64,000 nucleotides of DNA from an uncultured Coriobacteriaceae bacterium (lineage in GTDB: Bacteria > Actinomycetota > Coriobacteriia > Coriobacteriales > Atopobiaceae), in assembly GCA_948439405.1 (NCBI GenBank), contig CAOJNB010000006.1, positions 1-64,000 of the forward strand, given 5' to 3'. The notes beneath the pieces were generated by a model. It was given only the letters and a program-made list of their open reading frames with translations, did not search any database and had not been told where the DNA came from. The first letter of the stretch is position 1; each line of letters starts with the position of its first letter. The position numbers and the translations under genes were made by a program. Below are positions 13,056 through 20,873 of the stretch, one piece after another.

Positions 13056-14338
13056 TAGAACCGCCTCCCCTCGCGGACGTCGATGGCAAGGTAGTCCGCA
13101 TCGCCCTCGATCAGGCGGCGGAAGGCCTCGAACAGGTAGGTCGCGTCATGCGGCCCGGGCGAAGCCTCGGGGTGGTACTGGACGGAGAAGGCGCGCTCGT
13201 CGAGCAGCTGGATGCCCTCGGGCGTGCCGTCGTTGAGGTTGACGTGGGTGAGGCGCACGCGGCCGAAGCGCTCGGTCTCCACGACCGGGGCGACGTGGCG
13301 CTCGCACCACCACCGCAGGTCGTCGTGGTGCTCCGACTCCCCGCCGGAGAGCTCGGGGACGAGCGCGCCCAGGCTCGCGAAGTCGAGGCCGTAGTTGTGG
13401 TTCTGGGCGGTGATCTCCACCATGCCGGAGAGCAGGTTCATCACCGGCTGGTTGCCGCCGTGGTGGCCGTAGGGCAGCTTCTCGATCGAGGCGCCGAGCG
13501 CGAGCGAGAGCATCTGGTGGCCCAGGCAGATGCCGAACAGGGGCACCTTGCCGATCAGCTCCGCCGCGCAGGCGGAGGGCTCGGGCACCGAGCGCGGGTC
13601 GCCGGGGCCATTGGAGAGGAAGACGCCCTCGGGGCCCATCGCGAGGATCTCCTCGGCGGGGGTGTCCCAGGGCACGACCGTGACGTCGAGGCCGGCAGCG
13701 ACCAGGTTCTGCAGGATGCCGCGCTTCTCGCCGCAGTCGAGGGCGACCACCTTGTGGGTGGCGCGCGGCTCGTCGGAGGCGGCGAAGGCGGTGGGCTCGG
13801 TGGACCCGGCGACCTCGTAGGCCTCCTTGCAGGAGACGTCGGCCACCCAGTTGCGCTCGGAGATCGGCGCGCTCTCGCGCACACGGGCGACGAGGCTCTC
13901 GGGGTCGAGGTCCACCGTCGAGATCGCGCAGCGCATGGTGCCGCCGTCGCGGACGCGCAGGGTGAGCGCGCGCGTGTTGACACCCTCGATCGCGACGACG
14001 CCGGACTCGCGCAGCAGCTCGGGCAGGCTGCGCTCGCTGCGCCAGTTCGACGGCTCGTGGCACATGTCGCGCACCACGACGCCGGCGAGGCTCAGGCGGT
14101 CGGACTGCATGTCGGCAGCGCAGGTGCCGTAGTTGCCGATCTGGGGATAGGTGAAGGTGACGACCTGCCCGGCGTAGGAGGGGTCGCTCACCACCTCCTG
14201 GTAGCCGGTGAGCGAGGTGTTGAAGACGATCTCGCCGAACGTCTCCCCCTCGGCTCCGGCGCTCAGCCCCTCGAAGGTCGTCCCGTCCTCCAGGGCGAGC
14301 AGCGCCCGACGTGCGGTCGGGGCCAAGAGCTGGTTCAT
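13055..14338 (-). CDS. carA: Carbamoyl-phosphate synthase small (glutamine amidotransferase) subunit
   Basis: A 427-residue subunit that hydrolyses glutamine and channels ammonia to CarB. The N-terminal CarA domain begins [15 protein letters not shown] and shows [17 protein letters not shown]. The class I amidotransferase domain has nucleophile C271 in GICLGHQM and the His-Glu pair in [13 protein letters not shown]. Length is a little above the usual 360-390 because of inserts around [19 protein letters not shown] chose the ATG at 14338 ([11 protein letters not shown]), since GGAAGGG lies upstream. An in-frame start further upstream would run through the promoter. The stop overlaps the carB GTG. 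Confidence 0.96.
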
Positions 14339-14375
14339 GTGCGCGTCCCTTCCCGAATGGCCATAGGTCTTAACA

Positions 14376-14381
14376 ACTATA
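14376..14381 (-). promoter_or_regulatory. Putative -10 box for carAB
   Basis: TATAGT on the minus strand inside an A/T-rich patch (CGTATATAGTTGTTAAG), leaving a leader of only about 30 bases. That is too short for a PyrR-type attenuator, so none is proposed. Confidence 0.5.
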
Positions 14382-14538
14382 TACGTGCCGGACCCCCTTC
14401 CCGGCCCGCAGGGCGGCATCACCGGAATCTCGTCAGACGCGCCGGCCCTGCGGGGGTGGGAACGGAAGGGTCGCTCGTCGAGGGCCGCGACGAGCCGGTC
14501 GGGGACTGCGTCGAGGAGTCCGCCCCGGAGTGGTGGCC

Positions 14539-14964
14539 CTACTCCTCGCTCCTGAGGTCCGCGAGCGCCTCCGCGGCGGTCCGCTTGGCCACGGACGAGC
14601 CGCGGAACGCCTTCCTGTCGTAGGTGATGATGGCGTCCACCTCGAAGGCCTCGGCGACGGCGCGGACGAGGCCGTCCTCGTAGTCGGGTTCGTCAGACGC
14701 GAGTGCCGCGTCCACGACCTCGCGGGTCAGGTCGACGAGGGTGAGCACGTCCGCGACGATCGCAATGCTCGATCGGGCCGCGCGCTCGCCCATGTAGTGG
14801 GAGTGGAGCGCGTAGTACACCTCGTTCAGGCACGACGAGGGCACATAGACGTCATGGTCTCGGGCGAGTGCCTCGCGCAGGAACGAACTGACGTCCCCGT
14901 TGAACGGGGAACCCGGATACAGCCAGTACACGAGGGCATTCGAGTCAAGAAGGTAGGACCTCAT
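14539..14964 (-). CDS. vapC: PIN-domain ribonuclease toxin (VapC-like)
   Basis: A 141-residue PIN-domain protein, full length for a VapC-type toxin, a Mg2+-dependent RNase that cuts tRNA or rRNA when its antitoxin is lost. The acidic site is complete: D7 in LLDSNALVYW, E48 in LNEVYY, D94/D97 in PDYEDGLV and D116 in ITYDRKAF. The gene starts 20 bases inside the end of the upstream antitoxin gene, the usual antitoxin-first arrangement. The target RNA cannot be inferred. Confidence 0.88.
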   Translation of the reverse strand: MRSYLLDSNALVYWLYPGSPFNGDVSSFLREALARDHDVYVPSSCLNEVYYALHSHYMGERAARSSIAIVADVLTLVDLTREVVDAALASDEPDYEDGLVRAVAEAFEVDAIITYDRKAFRGSSVAKRTAAEALADLRSEE

Positions 14965-15247
14965 GCGAGCGCATCTCCTTCCCCTCTCGAATCAGCTGGT
15001 CGGCGGTGAGGCCCTCGTCCCATGCGGGAAGGCCCTCGGCGAGCGCCTTGATGCGCCGTTCCGCGAGCTCCAGCTTCCTGAGCTTCGAGGCCGAGGTCGG
15101 CCTGTGGAAGCGAAGCACGACGACGCCCTGCCGGGGCGATTCCATCGCGAAGGAGTCGCCGACGTCGACGCCTGCCTTCTCCCGCAGGGCACGCGGGATG
15201 AAGGCCGCCGCGCTGTTGCCGACCTTCGTCAACGTGGACTCAGCCAT
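14945..15247 (-). CDS. AbrB/MazE-type antitoxin
   Basis: A 100-residue antitoxin with an N-terminal AbrB/SpoVT swapped-hairpin DNA-binding domain (residues about 3-48: STLTKVGNSAAAFIPRALRE, then VDVGDSFAME). A C-terminal helical tail (about 55-100) would bind and block the PIN toxin. It overlaps the toxin gene by 20 bases. A near-perfect palindrome centred at 15277/15278, 30 bases before the ATG, is the likely operator for autorepression. It is neutral to call this VapB or MazE, as AbrB-type antitoxins pair with both toxin folds; here the toxin is PIN. Confidence 0.87.
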   Translation of the reverse strand: MAESTLTKVGNSAAAFIPRALREKAGVDVGDSFAMESPRQGVVVLRFHRPTSASKLRKLELAERRIKALAEGLPAWDEGLTADQLIREGKEMRSHEVLPS

Positions 15248-15269
15248 CTCAGCTCCAATCCCAGGATAT

Positions 15270-15285
15270 GTTTAACATGTTATAC
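15270..15285. promoter_or_regulatory. Palindromic operator of the toxin-antitoxin pair
   Basis: GTTTAACATGTTATAC matches its own complement at 14 of 16 positions, with the perfect core TAACATGTTA at 15273-15282. On the minus strand TATAAC overlaps it and may be the -10 box, so antitoxin binding would block transcription. Its A/T content is sharply higher than its surroundings. Confidence 0.6.
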
Positions 15286-15407
15286 CCGTAGGGTCTGGCT
15301 CCGTCTCCGTCGCTGCTCGCAGCGTGATTTCGACCGTTGGCCACAACGGAGACGCATCCTCGCGCTCGCAGCGCCTCGCAGTTCATCCCCCTTCCACACC
15401 CCGCTCG

Positions 15408-15413
15408 TATACT
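15408..15413 (+). promoter_or_regulatory. Putative -10 box for 15451 gene
   Basis: TATACT on the plus strand, 37 bases before the ATG at 15451. It is close to consensus. Confidence 0.5.
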
Positions 15414-15450
15414 CCCTGGCCAACGAGACGCGAGCCAAGGCGGAGGACCC

Positions 15451-16215
15451 ATGCCCGAGACACGGCAGACGCAGAGCCGGACGGACGCCGACGAGCAGCG
15501 GCCGCGGCCGCTGCTCGGGGACCTCTCCGTCTCCCAGGTTGTCGCCTCCGCGCTCGCCGCCGCGACCTCCATGCTGCTCACGACCCGCATCGGCATCATC
15601 GGCGGCGTGCTCGGAGCCGCCGTGGGCGCGGCCGTCGCCGCCGTGGCGACCCAGGTGTACCGCTCCCTGCTGCAGCGCTCCGCCGAGCGGGTCGCCTCGA
15701 TCGGCTCCTCCCCCGAGCCGGACGCCTCCGGGGACGACGCGTCCCGCACCCCGAACCACCTCCGCAGGGACGCCGCCGCCCCTGCGCCCCGGCGTGCCGT
15801 GGACGCCCGCGTCGCTGCCGCGCTCGTCGTCGCGGCGGCGCTGGTCGCCGTCGCCGTCACCGCCTTCGTCGTGAGCGCGGCCACGGCGGGCCAGGGCCTG
15901 GGGACGCGTCCGGAGGCGCCCTGGAGCGCCCCGCCCGCCACGCAGGAGCCGGCGACGGACGCGGCGGCGACCCAGGAGGAGCCGGACGCGCCGGAGGCGG
16001 AGGCTCCCGAGGCCGCGACCGACGGCGCCGAGGGGGAGCTCCCCGGCCAGGACGCCGACACGGGCACCGAGACCCCCGAGGTCCCGACGACCGGCGACGC
16101 CGCCACCCCCTCGCAGGGCGAGGGCGGCGCGTCCCAGGAGGGCGGCGCCGACAGCAGCGGCGACGGAACGACGCAGCCGACGACGGCCCCCGCGACCGAC
16201 GTCGCCCGCAGCTAG
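15451..16215 (+). CDS. Hypothetical membrane protein with acidic Thr/Pro-rich tail
   Basis: A 254-residue protein I do not recognise. A first hydrophobic stretch (about residues 30-70, VVASALAAATSMLLTTRIG then glycine/alanine-rich) looks like one or two membrane passes. A second (about 118-142, VAAALVVAAALVAVAVTAF) is a clear transmembrane helix. The remaining 110 residues are a low-complexity acidic tail rich in Ala, Glu, Thr, Pro and Gly (EEPDAPEAEAPEAATDGAEG), probably disordered and outside the cell. I chose the ATG at 15451 because GGCGGAGG precedes it and a -10 box lies 37 bases upstream. An in-frame ATG at 15337 would precede that promoter. Confidence 0.7.
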   Translation: MPETRQTQSRTDADEQRPRPLLGDLSVSQVVASALAAATSMLLTTRIGIIGGVLGAAVGAAVAAVATQVYRSLLQRSAERVASIGSSPEPDASGDDASRTPNHLRRDAAAPAPRRAVDARVAAALVVAAALVAVAVTAFVVSAATAGQGLGTRPEAPWSAPPATQEPATDAAATQEEPDAPEAEAPEAATDGAEGELPGQDADTGTETPEVPTTGDAATPSQGEGGASQEGGADSSGDGTTQPTTAPATDVARS

Positions 16216-16248
16216 CCGCAGGGCGAGGCGCCGCACGGGGGCCGTCGC

Positions 16249-16480
16249 GTACAAACCTCGGGCCTTCCTGGAGCTCCGGCCAAGCTAACCCGAGCTTTGT
16301 ACGGAAACGCGCCCCTTCGCCCCGAGCTTTGTACAACCGGAGCCGCCCGAGCAGCCGGAAACCCGGAATCGGCCGCTCCCCGAAGCCCCCAGGCGTACAA
16401 AGCTCGGGCCTTCCTGGCGCTTCGGCCAAGTCGACCCGAGCTTTGTACGACAACGCGCCGCGCCGGCCCGAGCTTCGCAC
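16249..16480. repeat. Two 86-base hairpin modules, 146-base period
   Basis: Each module has a left arm GTACAAA(C/G)CTCGGG (16249-16262; 16395-16408) and a right arm CCCGAGCTTTGTAC exactly 40 bases later (16289-16302; 16435-16448). A third half-site lies exactly 32 bases beyond that (CCCGAGCTTTGTAC 16321-16334; degenerate CCCGAGCTTCGCAC 16467-16480). The inner loop CTTCCTGGNGCTNCGGCCAA is conserved between copies and partly self-complementary. Identical internal spacings mean the whole module was duplicated, not just the arms. No coding potential is evident. Confidence 0.8.
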
Positions 16481-16565
16481 GGGGGGCCGACCCGTACCCC
16501 CTCCGCCCGGCAACCCTCCCCTACCTCGCGCGGAACGCACGGGGCCTGCGGCGCGACGGCAGCCC

Positions 16566-16571
16566 TACGAT
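16566..16571 (+). promoter_or_regulatory. Putative -10 box for DUF2804 gene
   Basis: TACGAT on the plus strand, 44 bases before the ATG at 16616. Confidence 0.4.
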
Positions 16572-16615
16572 GGGCGCGAGCCCCTTCGGGGCGACGCTCG
16601 AGGAAGGGAGCGGCC

Positions 16616-17689
16616 ATGCAGGAGCAGCATCTCATCCGGTCCAAGGGTCATCTCCACGACGAGCACGGGAGGCTGCGCGAGCCCGGCTGGGCGCCGCGGC
16701 CGCCGTTCGACTACGAGCGCTCCCGCATCGCGGCGCCGCGCCTGCGCATCAAGGAGTGGGACTACTACCTGGTCGAGGACCAGGACTACGCCGTGGCCCT
16801 CACCTTCTCGGACCTCGGCTACCTGGGCCTCGTCTCGGCCTCGGTGATGGACTTCCGCGCGCGCACGTTCAGGACGACGAGCGACGTCGTGACGATGCCG
16901 CTCGGCTCGATGGGGCTCCCGGCCTCCTCCGAGACGGGCGACGTCGCCTGGGAGAACGGCCGCTGCCGGATCTCCTACTCCCACGTGCCGGCCGGCAGGC
17001 GCCTCTCCTTCTCGATGGCGCGCTTCGAGGGCCGCGACGATCTCGAGTGCGAGTTCCTGCTCACCGACGAGCCCCGCGACTCGATGGTCGTGTGCATCCC
17101 CTGGGCCGAGGACGAGGCGGCCTTCTACTACAACCGCAAGGTGCTCGGCATGCGGGCGCGCGGCGCCTTCCGCCGCGGCGCGCTCGTCCACGAGTTCGAC
17201 CCGGCGGGGACGGACGGCTCCGGGGCGGCCTTCGGCCTGCTCGACTGGGGGCGCGGCGTGTGGACCTACGACAACACCTGGTACTGGGCGGCCGCCCAGG
17301 GCCTGCAGCGCGACCGCGACGGACGCGAGCACGTCGTCTGCCTGAACCTGGGCTACGGCTTCGGCGACGTCTCCGCCGCGAGCGAGAACGCGATCTTCGT
17401 GGACGGCGTCTGCCACAAGCTCGGGCGCGTGGACTTCGGCATCCCGCGCGGCAGCGACGGCTACGCCTACCTGTCGAGCTGGCACATGGTCGACGAGGAC
17501 GGCAGGCTCGACCTCGTCTTCGACCCCGAGATCGACCGGACGGACTCCATCGACGTGGCGGGCCTCATCTCCACCCGCCAGCACCAGGTGTTCGGCAGGC
17601 TGCGCGGCACCCTCGTGCTCGACGGCGGCGAGGAGCTCGACGTGCGCGGCCTGCGCTGCTCGGCCGAGCACATCCGCAACCGCTACTGA
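16616..17689 (+). CDS. DUF2804 domain-containing protein
   Basis: A 357-residue protein covering the whole DUF2804 family, whose function is not established. Conserved-looking features are the opening EQHLIRSKGHLHDEHGRLREPGWA, the aromatic KEWDYYLVEDQDYAVALTFSDLGY, and the central LLDWGRGVWTYDNTWYWA. The fold is likely an all-beta sandwich, as suggested by alternating aromatic strands. There is no signal peptide or membrane segment. The ATG at 16616 has AGGAAGGGAGCGGCC upstream. It converges on the thi operon with only six bases between the stops. Confidence 0.88.
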   Translation: MQEQHLIRSKGHLHDEHGRLREPGWAPRPPFDYERSRIAAPRLRIKEWDYYLVEDQDYAVALTFSDLGYLGLVSASVMDFRARTFRTTSDVVTMPLGSMGLPASSETGDVAWENGRCRISYSHVPAGRRLSFSMARFEGRDDLECEFLLTDEPRDSMVVCIPWAEDEAAFYYNRKVLGMRARGAFRRGALVHEFDPAGTDGSGAAFGLLDWGRGVWTYDNTWYWAAAQGLQRDRDGREHVVCLNLGYGFGDVSAASENAIFVDGVCHKLGRVDFGIPRGSDGYAYLSSWHMVDEDGRLDLVFDPEIDRTDSIDVAGLISTRQHQVFGRLRGTLVLDGGEELDVRGLRCSAEHIRNRY

Positions 17690-17695
17690 GGGGCC

Positions 17696-18472
17696 CTAGC
17701 CCAGCAGCGCGTGGACCGCACGCTTGGCGGCGAGGAACTCGTCGGTGAGGGAGAACTCCTCCCCCGCCGGCGCCCCCTCGGGGCGCTCCACCGAGACGAC
17801 CCCCTCGATCGAGCTGGGACGCCCCTCCTGGGGCGCGCCGCGCATCACGTACACGCGACTCGCGAGCACGACGGCCTCGTCGACGTCGTGGGTCACCACG
17901 AGCGCCGAGAGCCCCAGCTCGCCGACGATGCGGCGGAACCAGGAGCGGATGTCGGCGCGGGTGAGGGCGTCGAGGGCCGAGAAGGGCTCGTCGAGCAGCA
18001 CCACGTCGTTGTCCATGAGGTAGGTGCGCAGCAGCGCCGCCCGCTGCCGCATGCCGCCCGAGAGCTGCGACGGCCAGCTGTCCTCGCAGCCATCGAGCCC
18101 GAAGCGCGCGAACAGCGGGGCCGCCTTCGCGCGGGCCTCCGCCTTCGGCACGCCCGCGAGCAGCATCGGCAGGCACACGTTGCCCATGATCGTGCGGCTG
18201 GGCAGCAGCAGGTCCTTCTGCAGCATGTAGCTCACCCGCCCGGGCCGGCCGGTGACGTCCTCGCCGTGGACGAGCACCCGGCCGGCGTCGGGCTCGGAGA
18301 GGCCGGCCAGGCCGTGGAAGAGCGTCGTCTTCCCGCAGCCCGACCGGCCCACGAGGCAGCAGACCTCGCCCGCGCCCACGGCCAGCGACACGTCGCGCAC
18401 GACCGGACGGCCCTCCCAGCCCAGGGAGAGCGAGCGGCACTCGAGCGCGGGGATCGCGGGCGCGCTAGGCAT
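17696..18472 (-). CDS. thiZ: ABC transporter ATPase, thiamine-precursor uptake
   Basis: A 258-residue ABC ATPase of the nitrate/sulfonate/taurine-type group. It shows Walker A GRSGCGKT (42-49), signature LSGGMRQRAA, Walker B VVLLDEPFSALD and the switch histidine in LVVTHDVDEA. It is the last gene of an operon under a TPP riboswitch, which makes thiamine precursor (formylaminopyrimidine/HMP) import the best guess; ThiZ is the name used for this role. Its ATG lies eight bases inside the end of the substrate-binding protein gene, so translation is coupled. Assignment to thiamine rests on the riboswitch and the neighbours, not on the ATPase itself. Confidence 0.85.
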   Translation of the reverse strand: MPSAPAIPALECRSLSLGWEGRPVVRDVSLAVGAGEVCCLVGRSGCGKTTLFHGLAGLSEPDAGRVLVHGEDVTGRPGRVSYMLQKDLLLPSRTIMGNVCLPMLLAGVPKAEARAKAAPLFARFGLDGCEDSWPSQLSGGMRQRAALLRTYLMDNDVVLLDEPFSALDALTRADIRSWFRRIVGELGLSALVVTHDVDEAVVLASRVYVMRGAPQEGRPSSIEGVVSVERPEGAPAGEEFSLTDEFLAAKRAVHALLG

Positions 18473-19502
18473 CGAGGTACTCGAGGGTGTAGCCGGAGCC
18501 GGTGTCGAGCTGGTTCTCGACGAGGTCGTTGTCGTTGAGCCACTGGTAGAAGCGGGCCCAGCGGTCGGCGTCGATGACGCCCCAGCTCTCGGCGTCGGCG
18601 ACGTACTCGGGCGAGATGGAGGCCTGCGCCGCGGCGATCAGCTCGGGGTCGAGCTCGGGGACGGCCTCGCACAGGATGTCGGCGGCCTCCTCGGGGTTCT
18701 CGGCGGCGAACTCGTAGCCGCGCTTGGCCGCGCGCACGAAGCCGCGCACGAGCTCGGGGTTCTCGGCGGCGAAGTCGTCGTTGGCGCAGATCACCGGGGT
18801 GTAGAAGTCGAAGACCTCGTTGATGTCATTGAAGGCGAAGTAGTTCACCGGGTAGTCCTGGACCTTCGCGTTCTGGACGGCCCACCACTCGTAGACCCAC
18901 ACGCAGTCGAACATGTCGGCCTGCAGGCCCTGGACCTCGTCGTCGGCGGCGTAGGAGACGAGCTCGACCTTGGAGAAGTCGCCCCCGTCGTCCTCGACGA
19001 CCTGGCGCACGGTCGCCTGCTCGACGGCCATGTCCCAGGTGGCGTAGGTGTGCCCCTCCATCGCGGCGGGGTGCGTGATGCCGTCCTCCTCGCGGCTCAT
19101 GATGCCGCTCGTGTTGTGCTGGACGACGGCGGCCACGGCGGTGTAGGGCATGGGGTTGTCGGAGGCGAGGCTGTTTGCCATCACGTCCTGGTAGCTCATG
19201 CCCATGTCCGCGCCGCCGCTGCCGATGAGCGCGTCGGAGCCGTCCTCGGGGACGGGCACGACCTCGACCTCGATGCCCTCCTCGGCGAACCAGCCCTTCT
19301 CCATGGCGACGTAGAGGCCGGTGTGATTGACGTTGGGCGAGTAGTCGAGCACGAAGCTCACGGTGGAGAGCTCGCCGGACGAGGATCCGGCCTCGGAGCC
19401 GGCCGCGGCGTCGTCCGAGCCGGACGAGCAGGCCGCGAGGGCGAGGGCGCCGCCGGCGGCGCCTGCCGAGGCGAGCATCTGCCTTCTGGTGAGGGTGGTC
19501 AT
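18465..19502 (-). CDS. thiY: Substrate-binding lipoprotein, thiamine-precursor uptake (NMT1/THI5-like)
   Basis: A 345-residue lipoprotein. The N-terminus TRRQML carries a Tat-like RR pair, then a hydrophobic stretch and the lipobox LAAC, so Lgt (encoded at 38.8-39.6 kb) would lipidate it. The rest is an NMT1/THI5-like periplasmic-binding fold beginning STVSFVLDYSPNVNHTGLYV. Aromatic residues in CVWVYEWWAVQ are plausible pyrimidine contacts. It has a Ser/Gly/Ala linker after the lipid Cys. The ATG overlaps the permease stop as ATGA. An open frame continues upstream, but it lies within the permease gene and is not coding. Confidence 0.88.
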   Translation of the reverse strand: MTTLTRRQMLASAGAAGGALALAACSSGSDDAAAGSEAGSSSGELSTVSFVLDYSPNVNHTGLYVAMEKGWFAEEGIEVEVVPVPEDGSDALIGSGGADMGMSYQDVMANSLASDNPMPYTAVAAVVQHNTSGIMSREEDGITHPAAMEGHTYATWDMAVEQATVRQVVEDDGGDFSKVELVSYAADDEVQGLQADMFDCVWVYEWWAVQNAKVQDYPVNYFAFNDINEVFDFYTPVICANDDFAAENPELVRGFVRAAKRGYEFAAENPEEAADILCEAVPELDPELIAAAQASISPEYVADAESWGVIDADRWARFYQWLNDNDLVENQLDTGSGYTLEYLDA

Positions 19503-20284
19503 GAGTCCTTCCTTTCCTCTCGCTTCCAGGGCATGCACAGGCGCTCGAGCGCGCCGACGAGGGCGGTGAGCGCGAGGGAGAGCGCGGAGACGACCGCGAT
19601 CGAGGCGAACATGCGGTCGTAGGCGAACGACTTGCGGACGCGCGTCATGTAGACGCCCAGGCCCGACGTGCCGCCGAGCCACTCGGAGATGACGGCGCCC
19701 ACGATCGCGTAGGTGGCGCTGATCTTGAGCGCGCTGAAGAACTGGTCGGCAGCGGCGGGCAGCTTCGCGTACCAGAAGACCTGCCAGTCGCTGGCGCGCA
19801 TGGTCCGCATGAGGTCGATCACGTCCGGGTCCACCGAGGCGAACCCGGCGACGAGGTTCACCGCCACCGGGAAGAAGGTGGTGATGACGATCAGGACGAC
19901 CTTGGGCAGGATCCCGTAGCCCAGCCACAGGATGAGCAGCGGGGCGATCGCGATGGTGGGGATCGTCTGCGAGACGGTGACGAGCGGGCGCAGCGCGAGG
20001 CGCACCGTCTCGAAGGCGTCCATGAGCACGGCGACGACGAAGCCGAGGGCGACGCCGCAGGCGAGCCCGATGGCGGCCTCGACGAGCGTCGTGGCCGCGT
20101 GCCCGGCCAGCAGCGGGGCGTCCTCGACGAGGGCGGCCACCACGTCGGTGGGGCTCGGCAGCAGGAAGCGCTCGATCCAGCCCAGGTCGACGGCGGCCTG
20201 CCACAGCGCGAGCAGGCAGACGACCGTCAGGACGGGCACGGCCGCCTGCCGCAGGCGCGAGGGGGCGTGCGCGCTCGCGCCCAC
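19499..20284 (-). CDS. thiX: ABC transporter permease, thiamine-precursor uptake
   Basis: A 261-residue inner-membrane permease with six hydrophobic segments and the BPD-type EAA loop (MRASDWQVFWYAKLPAAADQ near residue 165) that contacts the ATPase. The start is a GTG two bases after the stop of the thiamine-binding protein gene (TAG-C-GTG). It belongs to the same four-gene TPP-riboswitch operon, and its stop overlaps the start of the lipoprotein gene by four bases. Family relatives move sulfonates, nitrate or pyrimidines. The riboswitch and the NMT1-like partner favour a thiamine pyrimidine precursor. Confidence 0.85.
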   Translation of the reverse strand: MGASAHAPSRLRQAAVPVLTVVCLLALWQAAVDLGWIERFLLPSPTDVVAALVEDAPLLAGHAATTLVEAAIGLACGVALGFVVAVLMDAFETVRLALRPLVTVSQTIPTIAIAPLLILWLGYGILPKVVLIVITTFFPVAVNLVAGFASVDPDVIDLMRTMRASDWQVFWYAKLPAAADQFFSALKISATYAIVGAVISEWLGGTSGLGVYMTRVRKSFAYDRMFASIAVVSALSLALTALVGALERLCMPWKREERKDS

Positions 20285-20285
20285 G

Positions 20286-20627
20286 CTAGGCCGCCGAGTC
20301 CTCGGCGCGGGGCGCGAACTCGGGGTCGCCCTCGTGGTACTTGGCGACCTTGCGCTCCGTGGACATGACGTCGCCGCCGGGGCGGTAGTTGATCTTGGCG
20401 TAGGTCATCACGTGGCCGCAGCCGGCCTCGGCGGCGGCGAGCTGGCAGTCGCGCAGCAGGTCCATGCAGGCGGCGTAGTCGCCCTCGACGGCCGTCTCGA
20501 ACGGGCCGACGAAGTAGTCGAGGCCGCTCTCGTCGATGCGGGCGATCACCTCGTCCACGACGCGGCAGGTCTCGTCGTCGTCCGCCGAGTCCATCGGCAG
20601 GACCTGGATCGCGATCGAGCACTCCAT
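20286..20627 (-). CDS. Thiamine-binding protein, YkoF/MTH1187 family
   Basis: A 113-residue soluble protein of the YkoF/MTH1187 (DUF77) thiamine-binding family. YkoF of Bacillus has two tandem copies of this ferredoxin-like domain; here there is one. Matching features are the start CSIAIQVLPM, VDEVIARIDESGLDYFVGPF ending in the family Gly-Pro-Phe, and the glutamate in TAVEGDYAACMDLLRDC. It is the first gene behind the TPP riboswitch, ahead of permease, lipoprotein and ATPase. It likely binds thiamine or hydroxymethylpyrimidine in the cytoplasm, as a carrier or sensor for the transporter. The ATG at 20627 has GGAGGGGAGCTCGC upstream. Confidence 0.85.
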   Translation of the reverse strand: MECSIAIQVLPMDSADDDETCRVVDEVIARIDESGLDYFVGPFETAVEGDYAACMDLLRDCQLAAAEAGCGHVMTYAKINYRPGGDVMSTERKVAKYHEGDPEFAPRAEDSAA

Positions 20628-20657
20628 GCGAGCTCCCCTCCGCGCGGGGACACGAAA

Positions 20658-20687
20658 GGGCCCCGCGCCTTCGGCGGCGTGGGGCCC
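20658..20687 (-). terminator. Riboswitch-linked intrinsic terminator
   Basis: On the minus strand GGGCCCCACGCCGCCGAAGG continues into GCGCGGGGCCC, then UUUCG. The strong stem with a GAA-type loop and short U run lies between the TPP aptamer and the first gene, 31 bases before the ATG, as expected for transcriptional attenuation. Confidence 0.75.
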
Positions 20688-20699
20688 ATGGGTGCGGTC

Positions 20700-20782
20700 G
20701 CTGGTCCCTACGCCGGCATTACCCGGATCAGGTTCTCGGGTCAGGTCCGCGCTGGGACCACTCTCAGCCGGCGTGCGCCAGC
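20700..20782 (-). ncRNA. TPP riboswitch (THI element)
   Basis: On the minus strand the closing stem GCUGG (20778-20782) pairs with CCAGC (20700-20704). The aptamer shows the hallmark CUGAGA (20762-20767) and ACCUGAUCCGGGUAAUGCCG (about 20712-20731), then GCGUAGGGA. These are the conserved thiamine-pyrophosphate-binding elements. With the terminator at 20658-20687 it should shut off the downstream thiamine uptake operon when TPP is plentiful. Confidence 0.95.
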
Positions 20783-20798
20783 CCCCCGTCGACTGCGA

Positions 20799-20804
20799 AG
20801 TGTA
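20799..20804 (-). promoter_or_regulatory. Putative -10 box of the thi operon
   Basis: TACACT on the minus strand, 17 bases upstream of the aptamer closing stem. The M20 peptidase promoter lies 35 bases away, in the opposite direction. Confidence 0.5.
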
Positions 20805-20838
20805 GCACTCCCCGCGCGGCGGGTGCGCGGCGGGCGGC

Positions 20839-20844
20839 TATCAT
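20839..20844 (+). promoter_or_regulatory. Putative -10 box for M20 peptidase
   Basis: TATCAT on the plus strand, 29 bases before the ATG at 20874. Confidence 0.4.
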
Positions 20845-20873
20845 CTTCTGCGGACCGTCCGAAGGGAGCCCCC

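Larger units (their letters stand above)
16216..16615. other. 400-base gene-free stretch with hairpin repeats
   Basis: No supported gene lies between the 15451 protein and the DUF2804 gene. The stretch is dominated by two copies of a palindromic module (16249-16334 and 16395-16480) and ends with the putative DUF2804 promoter (TACGAT at 16566-16571). Confidence 0.75.

Noticed and set aside
14422-14538. Small gene between carA and the PIN toxin
   Set aside because: No open frame with a ribosome site or recognisable product; treated as plain intergenic sequence.
16249-16480. CRISPR array
   Set aside because: Only two modules, with long palindromic arms and a 146-base period, no regular 30-40 base spacers and no cas genes.
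18465-20204. A longer form of the thiamine-precursor lipoprotein starting inside the permease gene
   Set aside because: A normal Tat-like lipoprotein signal starts at 19502 and the upstream frame lies within the permease coding region.
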